Assembly (NCBI GenBank): GCA_964402115.1
Contig: CAYOBW010000015.1
Location: 1 to 53,165, forward strand
Direction: 5' to 3'
Length of the DNA stretch: 53,165 nucleotides
From: CAYOBW01 sp964402115
Lineage (GTDB): Bacteria > Verrucomicrobiota > Kiritimatiellia > UBA8416 > CAYOBW01
Part shown: positions 35,348 to 42,073 of the stretch, one piece after another
Numbering within the stretch: the stretch's first letter is position 1
Layout: every line of letters starts with the position of its first letter
The notes under the pieces: model-generated
The model's database searches: none
Seen by the model: the letters and a program-made list of their open reading frames with translations, nothing else
What the model was told of the DNA's origin: nothing
Made by a program: the position numbers and the translations under genes

Positions 35348-36342
35348 CTCCGCAGGGTCTCGAACAAAGCCCGGTACGCCTCCGCCACGCGGGCCGTGTC
35401 GAACGGCGCCAGCGCGGTCCGTGCCGCCCGGCTCCAATCCACCAGGCTCGACCGTGCGCCCCGGGCGGCTCGCAGCGCCTCGCGCCACTCGCGGGGCGTG
35501 TCCGCAAACCGGCCATTGCGGCCGTCGAGCAGCACTTCGCCGTAGGACGGTACGCGCGCAGCCAAGGCGGGCACGCCCTCCGCCAGAAAAACCCCGATCT
35601 TGAAGAAGCTGTGCCCGCAGTTGTAGCTGACGCCGCGGTCCCGCGGCCCCACACACAACTCGCCGCCTAGAATCGCCGCCGGAAAGGTCCGGTAATGCCA
35701 CGGAACGAAGCGGTACCCCAGCCGCGCCTTGGCCCACAGCCAACGCCAGGAACCGCGCGGAAACGGGTCGCGGTCCGAGACGATCGCCAGGTCGAACCGC
35801 TCGCGGGCCAGCAGCGGCAACAGGGGTGCCAGGTCGGCGCTCTTCACGCTGACCCCGCTCCAGATGGCCCGCAGCCGCGACCGCGCGAAATCGGCGGGAT
35901 CCTTCACGAGGCCGAAATGCCGCCCGTCAATCGAGTCCGGCACATACACGGCCCGGGGGTGGTGCGCCCCGGCCCTGTCGGCGATGAAGCGCGAGGCACA
36001 CGTCACAACGTCCGCCAGCTCCAGCATGGCCCGGGCCTCGGCAACCTGCGCCGGACGGGCACAAGCCCCTGCCGGTCCCTCGCACGCGTCGAAGTAGTTC
36101 ACGCAAAGATCGAAAACGACCTTCTGTCCCCGCCGGCGCAGTTCGGCCGCCAGCGCCTGCGCCTCCGCGTTCTGCCAGCGCAGGAAGACCGCCACGTCGG
36201 CGGGCCGGTCAGGCTGGTTCCACGCGTTCCGCACACCGAGGGCCTCGAGATACGGCAGCAGCTGCAGGCCGCGGATCCACAGCGCGGACTCAACCCTGTC
36301 GTAGTCGCGCTCGTCGGTGTAGGTCAGCCAGTTGACGCGCAT
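35344..36342 (-). CDS. GT-B type glycosyltransferase-like protein
   Basis: The 332-residue product opens VNWLTYTDERDYDRVESALWIRG and has YVPDSIDGRHFG at the hinge, RLRAIWSGVSVKSADL as the second-domain entry and IGVFLAEGVPALAARVPSYGEVL where GT4 enzymes carry the donor-binding loop. The glutamate-rich motif is less clear than in its neighbours, so the donor site may be divergent. The start is ATG 36342; GTG 36354 would overlap the upstream stop as GTGA. I am confident of the fold, less so of activity. Confidence 0.72.
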   Translation of the reverse strand: MRVNWLTYTDERDYDRVESALWIRGLQLLPYLEALGVRNAWNQPDRPADVAVFLRWQNAEAQALAAELRRRGQKVVFDLCVNYFDACEGPAGACARPAQVAEARAMLELADVVTCASRFIADRAGAHHPRAVYVPDSIDGRHFGLVKDPADFARSRLRAIWSGVSVKSADLAPLLPLLARERFDLAIVSDRDPFPRGSWRWLWAKARLGYRFVPWHYRTFPAAILGGELCVGPRDRGVSYNCGHSFFKIGVFLAEGVPALAARVPSYGEVLLDGRNGRFADTPREWREALRAARGARSSLVDWSRAARTALAPFDTARVAEAYRALFETLRR

Positions 36343-36350
36343 GTCACGTT

Positions 36351-37424
36351 TCACGTCGCCCGCCGCGTGCCGCACGGCCGCCGCCACAACCGGCGCCACG
36401 CATCCGCCAGCATCCGCCGCCGGCCCCCCGGCCACACCGGGTAGCCACGCAGGCACAACCAGGCCACCCGCGCCGCGGTGGGCAGCGGCCGCCGGACGGT
36501 GCGACCGAGCGCGTCCCCGTAGCGCTCCAGCACGGGGTTCACGGCAAACAGGGTCTCCGCCCTGGTGCGGGCCGCCGCCGCCACCTCCAGGCGGCGCGGC
36601 CAAAGCTCAGCGAAGGCCGAGCGGAACGTGGCAGGCGACACGGCGGCGCCGCACGGCCCCACCAGTTCCCCGTTGCCGCCGCTGTCCCTGAAGAGCACCG
36701 GCAGTCCGCAGGCAAGTCCCTCCGCCAGCACGTTGGAGCACGTCTCGTTCTCGGCAAAGAAAGCCAGGGCGTGGCACCCCCGCAACAGGGCGGGCAGCCG
36801 CTCATGCGCCACAACGCCCACCGTCACCAGGTTCGGCAAAGCCGGCGCGTCCTCGTAGCGGCCGGCCGCCACGAACGTGAGGTCGGGATTCGCGCGCGCC
36901 ACGGCGAACAGATCCGCGGCCCCCTTGCGCGGGTTGGTGCTGAACGTCACATGCCCCACGCGCCGCGCGCCGGGCAACGCAGTCCGCTCGCCGGCGGGGC
37001 AGAACATACGCGTATCCACGGGGTTGTGGATAACCGGCCCGTCCTGGCACAGCACCCTGAACTTACGGCGCGTCGCGTAGCGTCCGTAGGCGCTCTGGTA
37101 AACCGTGACGTCCGCCAGCATGTTCACGCGCGCCTGCCGCGCATCGTCCTCCGGCGTGCGCCCGTAATCGCGGGCCGACCCATCCACGCGGTGCATCACC
37201 CGCAGTCCCGGCAAACGGCGTTTCGCCGCCAGAACCTCCGCGCAGGGCACCACGAAGGAGTTCACGAAGAGCACATCGTAGTCGCCGCCGAGATCCTCGC
37301 TCACGACCGCGCCCCTGTCGGCCAGGAAGCGCCGCCAGTAGCGCAGAAACGTGTACAGTCCCCCTTCCGCCCGATCACCGATGGGGATGCAGACGCGCAG
37401 CCCCGTTGCCACCCCGGCGTTCAT
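36351..37424 (-). CDS. GT4 family glycosyltransferase
   Basis: The 357-residue product starts LRVCIPIGDRAEGGLYTFLRYWRRFL. It has VMHRVDGSARDYG in the first domain, VIHNPVDTRMF at the hinge, HVTFSTNPRKGAADLFAVA and FAENETCSNVLAEGLACGLPVLFRDSGG with the donor glutamates in the second. It overlaps the methyltransferase gene upstream by 4 bases. A standard GT4 transferase. Confidence 0.88.
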   Translation of the reverse strand: MNAGVATGLRVCIPIGDRAEGGLYTFLRYWRRFLADRGAVVSEDLGGDYDVLFVNSFVVPCAEVLAAKRRLPGLRVMHRVDGSARDYGRTPEDDARQARVNMLADVTVYQSAYGRYATRRKFRVLCQDGPVIHNPVDTRMFCPAGERTALPGARRVGHVTFSTNPRKGAADLFAVARANPDLTFVAAGRYEDAPALPNLVTVGVVAHERLPALLRGCHALAFFAENETCSNVLAEGLACGLPVLFRDSGGNGELVGPCGAAVSPATFRSAFAELWPRRLEVAAAARTRAETLFAVNPVLERYGDALGRTVRRPLPTAARVAWLCLRGYPVWPGGRRRMLADAWRRLWRRPCGTRRAT

Positions 37425-38332
37425 GGCTGCGGCGCCGGCGGTTCGACCTTAACTTTCAGTCTTGCGCCCTCCGCGCCCGTTGCCCCCGTAACGCGGCGCG
37501 CCGCCCCTGCGCCGGCGGATCGCGCCGCCTTCCGGCAGGTGAAAAGCACGGCATGACCGAGGTGCTGCTCGCCCCATTCCCACCGTGCCAGGCGCGCCTG
37601 GAGCGCCGCCCCGGGGCGCCGCGTGCGCAGCAACCAGGCCAGCGGCGGCAGTTCCTCGCTTAAGCCGGCCGCGACGCCGTAGGACATCCGCGACAGCACC
37701 TCGAACCCCGCCTCCCGCAGCTCGCTCTCGAAATCCTGCCGGTCGAAGGCATACTGGTAGAACTCGAGCCCGGCCGGCGCCGGTCCCGAGAACAGGCCGC
37801 ACCGCATCTTCAGGCGGCGCAGGACATGCAGGTAAGGCACGGATATGAAAGCGATGCCCCCGGGTTCGAGAACGCGATACGCCTCGGCCAGGAATGCCCC
37901 GGGGCCGGCGCGCAGATGCTCCATGACCCCCAGCGAGACATAGCCGTCGAAGGCGCCATCCGGAAAGTCCAGATTCGTCGCATCGCCCACGCGGATCGGC
38001 AGGTCCGGGCAGTGGCGCCTGGCGGCCGCCACGACGTCAGCGGACCACTCGATGCCCTCCGACCGGTACCCTCGCGCCCGCAGCGAGCAGACGTAGGAAC
38101 CCGGTCCGCAGCCGGCGTCCAGGATGCGGCAACCAACCGGCAGGTGGCGGGGCAGGATCGTATGCAACCAGCCCAGGTTGCCTTGCGCGGAGCGCTCGTA
38201 AACCTGCGCCGTGATGCGCCCTTCCCAGTAGCGCGCCCAGAAGGCGGGGTCCGGGCGGGCCCGGTAATACACGAGCCGGCGCCCTTCGCGCCGGCGCACC
38301 GTGCGCAGACTCTCCACGAAGCTCTCACTCAT
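37421..38332 (-). CDS. SAM-dependent class I methyltransferase
   Basis: The 303-residue product has motif I ILDAGCGPGSY, acidic GIEWSADVV, motif II/III region DGYVSLGVMEHLRAGP and LEPGGIAFISVPY, marking the Methyltransf_11/25 family. The C-terminal 40 residues are Ala/Gly-rich and lie across the overlap with the next gene. It overlaps the radical SAM gene by 8 bases upstream and a GT4 gene by 4 bases downstream. Predicted to methylate a glycan precursor. Confidence 0.85.
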   Translation of the reverse strand: MSESFVESLRTVRRREGRRLVYYRARPDPAFWARYWEGRITAQVYERSAQGNLGWLHTILPRHLPVGCRILDAGCGPGSYVCSLRARGYRSEGIEWSADVVAAARRHCPDLPIRVGDATNLDFPDGAFDGYVSLGVMEHLRAGPGAFLAEAYRVLEPGGIAFISVPYLHVLRRLKMRCGLFSGPAPAGLEFYQYAFDRQDFESELREAGFEVLSRMSYGVAAGLSEELPPLAWLLRTRRPGAALQARLARWEWGEQHLGHAVLFTCRKAARSAGAGAARRVTGATGAEGARLKVKVEPPAPQP

Positions 38333-39371
38333 CGTCGATGGGCAGGGAGCCCGCCCCCTCGCCCCCTTCCGCGCCGGGCGTCCAGTTCGTCTTGCCGTCG
38401 GACGTCCGCCAGGGCCAGTGACTCCATTTCAGGCAGGCCTTGCACATGTCCGGCTCCGCGCCCGGGTGCGCGACGCTCCGCCCGATCCGCCGGCGCAGCC
38501 GCCGCCACGCGCGTCCGTTCCACAGCTCCTGCAGCGTCTGCCCGCCAAGATTGCCCACGACGTGGGCGCCCGCCTGATCGAAACAGCAGGTGACAACGTC
38601 GCCGTTCCAGTAGACGAACATCGCCCGGTAGATGTCCTTGCAGGGTTTCAGGTGCAGCTGCCGACGGAGGGCAGGGTTGAGCGGGGCCAGCGCCGGATCC
38701 GTCGGCGCGAGCGTCTTGACGATGAACTCCACTCCGATCTCGGCCGCCATGGCGCGCGCGCGCTCCAGCTCGTGTTCGTTGTCCCGGAGGGCAATGCACT
38801 GCCAGATCAGCCGAATCCCGGAACGCCGCTCCCGGGCCAGCCGCGCCATCGCGGCCATGTTGCGATAGACCTTGGCGAAGTCGCCCCCGACCCGGCTCTT
38901 GACGTACACCGCCTGGCTGGCGCCGTCGACCGAGAAACGCAGCAGGTCCAGGCCGGCGTCGATGATGCGCCCGCTCAACTCCTCGTTCAGCAGGAGCCCG
39001 TTCGTGAACGCGTGGGTGGTCAATCCGGCCCGGTGCGCGACAGCCACCATGTCCGCGAACCGCTTGTGCAGCAGCGGCTCGCCCTGGAAGTGCAGCTGCA
39101 GCGTGTCCACGCCGAAAGCCACCGCGTCGCGCACGATTCGCTCGTAAAGGGCGAAGTCCATCGCACCGAACGGCCGCGGCATCCGATCGTGATCCGTCGC
39201 CGCCAGCGTATTCTGCAAGCCCGCCAGGCAGAACGGGCAGTTCAGGTTGCAACGGTTCGTCGGCTCGATCGTCAGCAGGCGCGGTCGCGGCTCGCGCGCG
39301 CGCCATTTCCAGACCAGGCGCCTCAACGGCAGCAGCCAATCGCGCTTCGCCCGCGCAACCCGCTCAGTCAT
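38325..39371 (-). CDS. Radical SAM/SPASM domain enzyme
   Basis: The 348-residue product has the cluster motif CX3CX2C at C41, C45 and C48 (NRCNLNCPFC) after LLTIEPT. The HFQGEPLLHKRFADMV block and DLLRFSVDGAS strand follow. A C-terminal SPASM region (PCKDIYRAMFVYWNGDVVTCCFD, later MCKACLKWS) should bind a second iron-sulfur cluster. Such enzymes modify peptides, and some act on sugars or aminoglycosides. In a glycan locus it may epimerise, dehydrogenate or otherwise remodel a sugar. ATG 39371 lies just past the acetyltransferase stop. Confidence 0.85.
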   Translation of the reverse strand: MTERVARAKRDWLLPLRRLVWKWRAREPRPRLLTIEPTNRCNLNCPFCLAGLQNTLAATDHDRMPRPFGAMDFALYERIVRDAVAFGVDTLQLHFQGEPLLHKRFADMVAVAHRAGLTTHAFTNGLLLNEELSGRIIDAGLDLLRFSVDGASQAVYVKSRVGGDFAKVYRNMAAMARLARERRSGIRLIWQCIALRDNEHELERARAMAAEIGVEFIVKTLAPTDPALAPLNPALRRQLHLKPCKDIYRAMFVYWNGDVVTCCFDQAGAHVVGNLGGQTLQELWNGRAWRRLRRRIGRSVAHPGAEPDMCKACLKWSHWPWRTSDGKTNWTPGAEGGEGAGSLPIDDE

Positions 39372-39372
39372 G

Positions 39373-40029
39373 TCAACCTCGCTCCGGCAGTTCGTCCTGC
39401 CTGCGCACGCGCAACACCCGCGCCGGAACACCGCCCATGATGCTGAAGGGGGCCACATCGCGGTGCACGACGGCGCCGGCGCCGAGCACCGCGCCCCGTC
39501 CCACCCTGACCCCGCCGAGCACGCAGACGCCGGCGCCGACCCACACATCGTCCTCCACCACGATGGGGTCCGCCGTCCCCCCTTGCACGGCAATGGGAAT
39601 ATCCGTGCGCGCGATGTTGTGCTGGGCCGTCACCATGACCGTGCCCGCGGCGATCCGCACGTTGTTGCCGATGGTAATCCCCCCGCCCACGCCGTACATC
39701 ACCGCTCCCGTATTGACCGTGCAGTTGTCGCCCATGCGGATGAAGCCGGTCCAGCTGTACAGATGGCTGCCGCGCCGCACGCGGCACTGCCGGCCCAGGC
39801 GGATGGAGTCGGCCCCCGTCGACCGCTCGTGCCGCGTGCATAACACGGCGCCATCCTCGATGCAGCACCCCTCGCCGACTTCGATCTGGCGGCCCAGGAT
39901 GACGGACTGCCAGCCCAGGCGGGCATCGCGGGGAAGCCGCCGGGCCAGCGCCAGCCAGTCCAGGCGGTTCCGCACCAGCCCCCGCAACGCGCGCGCACCA
40001 TGCCAGGCCATCGTCGTTACCCCGTCCAT
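39373..40029 (-). CDS. Left-handed beta-helix acyltransferase
   Basis: The 218-residue product has hexapeptide repeats throughout: VILGRQIEVGEGCCIEDGAV, IRLGRQCRVRRGSHLY, IRMGDNCTVNTGAVMYGVGG, ITIGNNVRIAAGTVMVTAQHNI and VWVGAGVCVLGGVRVG, ending VPARVLRVR. AQHNI is the likely histidine-containing active-site loop of WbbJ-type acetyltransferases. ATG 40029 follows GGGGGTGCG. It is located just upstream of the radical SAM gene and downstream of the exporter ATPase gene. Confidence 0.85.
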   Translation of the reverse strand: MDGVTTMAWHGARALRGLVRNRLDWLALARRLPRDARLGWQSVILGRQIEVGEGCCIEDGAVLCTRHERSTGADSIRLGRQCRVRRGSHLYSWTGFIRMGDNCTVNTGAVMYGVGGGITIGNNVRIAAGTVMVTAQHNIARTDIPIAVQGGTADPIVVEDDVWVGAGVCVLGGVRVGRGAVLGAGAVVHRDVAPFSIMGGVPARVLRVRRQDELPERG

Positions 40030-40039
40030 CGCACCCCCG

Positions 40040-41287
40040 CTAACGCAGATTGAGACCGCAGTCGAACGACCACTCCACATCGGTGTGCACCACGCCGAAG
40101 CTCTTCCGGGCGCCTTCGGAAGGGTTGACCGTGAATTCCAGCATGTTCCGCCCCGTGAAGACGGTGCGCCCGTTGCGCTCGCGCACCCCCACATCCATCG
40201 TGTAGGCGCCGGGGAGATACGGCAGCCGCGGAAAACGCATCTCGAACCAGCCCGACCCTTCCAGGCGCAGCGGCTCCGCATAGGTATCCCCGATGCTGAA
40301 CCCCGACAGCCGGACCAGGTCGTACGTCAGCACGAAGCAGCCGATGATCGGCCGCACGAGCGGCGCTTTGGCCGTGTAGTGCACCCGGACACACATCGCG
40401 TCGAACGGCTCGAAGACCGACGTCACGCCCTCCCGGCCGCGCACTTCGATGCGGTCGATCTCGAGCTCGCCGCTGCTCTCCCAGGTCGCCCGTTCCGAGA
40501 TGCCGGTGGCCGCGGTCACCGTCGCCCGCTGACTCTGGCGCGAGTAGAGCAGGCAGACTTCCTGGGGCTTGCCCTGGGCCACGATCTGGCCGCGCTCCAG
40601 GTACAGCACGCGGTCGCAGATCCGCTCCACCTGCCGGAGGTTGTGCGACACGAAAACCGTCGTCGTGCCCAGGCCCCGCAGCGCCTCGAAGCGCTCGTAG
40701 CACTTCTGCTGAAACGCCAGGTCGCCCACGGCCAGCACTTCGTCCACCAGCAGGACGTCGGCGTCGATGTTAACCGCGACGGCGAAGCCAATCCGCGCCA
40801 GCATGCCGCTCGAGTACTGCCAGGCGGGCTTGTCGAACCAGTCGCCCAGTTCGCAGAAGGCCTCGATCGCGGGCAGCCGCGCCTCGATTTCGCGACGCGC
40901 CAGACCCATGATGGCCCCCAGCAGCCGCACATTCTCGCGGCCGGTCAGGTCGGTGTGCAAACCGGCGTTCAGCTCGATCATCGAGAAGACGCGGCCGGTC
41001 ACGCGGACGCTGCCGCGCGTGGGCGGCGACACGCGCGCCAGCACTTTCAGCAGCGTGCTCTTGCCGGCCCCGTTGCGACCGATCAGCCCCAGCGTCTCCC
41101 CGCGGGCCATCGCGAAGTCGATATCGCGCAGCGCCCACATCGTGCTGGCGCCGACCGTCACGCGGCCCTCGTCGGGCGCGGGCCTGCGCGCCGCCCGGCG
41201 CTCCCGCCACTGCCAGTAGGCCTCCGGCATGGGCAGCCCGTAGCGCTTCCACACGTGCCCCACTTCGATTACGTTCTCGCTCCTCAT
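40040..41287 (-). CDS. Polysaccharide ABC exporter ATPase with C-terminal glycan-binding domain (Wzt type)
   Basis: The 415-residue product has a long N-terminal insertion after the first strand (GLPMPEAYWQWRERRAARRP), then Walker A GRNGAGKST, Q-loop region FSMIELNAG, signature YSSGMLARIGFAVA, Walker B VLLVDEVLAVGD and the H-loop SHN. Residues from about 265 form a beta-rich domain (IEVRGREGVTSVFEPFDAMCVRVHY) like the Wzt C-terminal domain that recognises the non-reducing end of O-polysaccharides. It pairs with the permease at 41306 and should export the finished lipid-linked glycan, with chain length controlled by a terminal cap. Confidence 0.92.
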   Translation of the reverse strand: MRSENVIEVGHVWKRYGLPMPEAYWQWRERRAARRPAPDEGRVTVGASTMWALRDIDFAMARGETLGLIGRNGAGKSTLLKVLARVSPPTRGSVRVTGRVFSMIELNAGLHTDLTGRENVRLLGAIMGLARREIEARLPAIEAFCELGDWFDKPAWQYSSGMLARIGFAVAVNIDADVLLVDEVLAVGDLAFQQKCYERFEALRGLGTTTVFVSHNLRQVERICDRVLYLERGQIVAQGKPQEVCLLYSRQSQRATVTAATGISERATWESSGELEIDRIEVRGREGVTSVFEPFDAMCVRVHYTAKAPLVRPIIGCFVLTYDLVRLSGFSIGDTYAEPLRLEGSGWFEMRFPRLPYLPGAYTMDVGVRERNGRTVFTGRNMLEFTVNPSEGARKSFGVVHTDVEWSFDCGLNLR

Positions 41288-41305
41288 CGTGCCCCATCTG
41301 CCGCG

Positions 41306-42073
41306 TTAGAGTACATCCGCAAAGTACTGCGACATCCGCCGGAACAGCGGCCAGCCAAACAGCAGGGACAGCAGCACCCCGGGCAACGCCCAGGCCAGCA
41401 GCGCGAGGTCCGGCGGCTGTCCCAGCGCCAAGACCTGCCGGAACCCTTCCAGAATGCCCACCAACGGATTCAGCACGTAGAGAGCCCGCCAGCGCTCGGG
41501 AACGCAACTGAGGGGGTAGATGATCGGCGTGGCATACAACCACAACTGGAGGGCGAAGCCCCCCGCCATCAGCACGTCCCGTTTGAAGGTGCCGAACGCG
41601 GCCAGGAACATGCCGACGCCCAGCGCCAGCAGCGCCGTCAGGAGCGTGAGCGGCAGGACCCACAACACGGTCCAGCCGACCTGCACATGGTACCAGAGCA
41701 GCATGCCGGCGAGAATCACGCCCGCGATCAGGTAATCGAAGCCCGCGATCACGATGGCGCTGACGGGAAACACCTCCCGGTCAACGGCCAGCTTCTTGAG
41801 GATGCCGGCATTGCCGAGGACGCTGGGTCCGCAGGCGTTCACCGCCGTCGAGAAGAACACCCAGGGCACCAGCACGCTGAAGCTGAAGATCGGGTACGGG
41901 ATGCCGTCGCTCGGGATATTCGCGACGCCGCGCAGAATGCCGAACACGACCATCATGAAAAGGGGGCGGATCACCGCCCACAGCGGCCCCAGCAGCGAAC
42001 GCCGGTAGCGGCCCCGGATGTCGCGCATCACGAGGGCCGCCAGCAGATTCAGGAACACTCTGCACCGCGTCAC
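41306..42073 (-). CDS. Polysaccharide ABC exporter permease (Wzm/ABC-2 type)
   Basis: The 255-residue product starts with the amphipathic segment LVMRDIRGRYRRSLLGPLWAVIRPL typical of Wzm/TagG and has about six membrane helices, with the conserved LNPLVGILEGFRQV near the end. GTG 42073 overlaps the glycosyltransferase stop as GTGA with GGAGGT 12 bases upstream; an open frame back to TTG 42103 is possible. With the Wzt-type ATPase 18 bases downstream it forms the exporter of the locus. Confidence 0.92.
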   Translation of the reverse strand: MTRCRVFLNLLAALVMRDIRGRYRRSLLGPLWAVIRPLFMMVVFGILRGVANIPSDGIPYPIFSFSVLVPWVFFSTAVNACGPSVLGNAGILKKLAVDREVFPVSAIVIAGFDYLIAGVILAGMLLWYHVQVGWTVLWVLPLTLLTALLALGVGMFLAAFGTFKRDVLMAGGFALQLWLYATPIIYPLSCVPERWRALYVLNPLVGILEGFRQVLALGQPPDLALLAWALPGVLLSLLFGWPLFRRMSQYFADVL

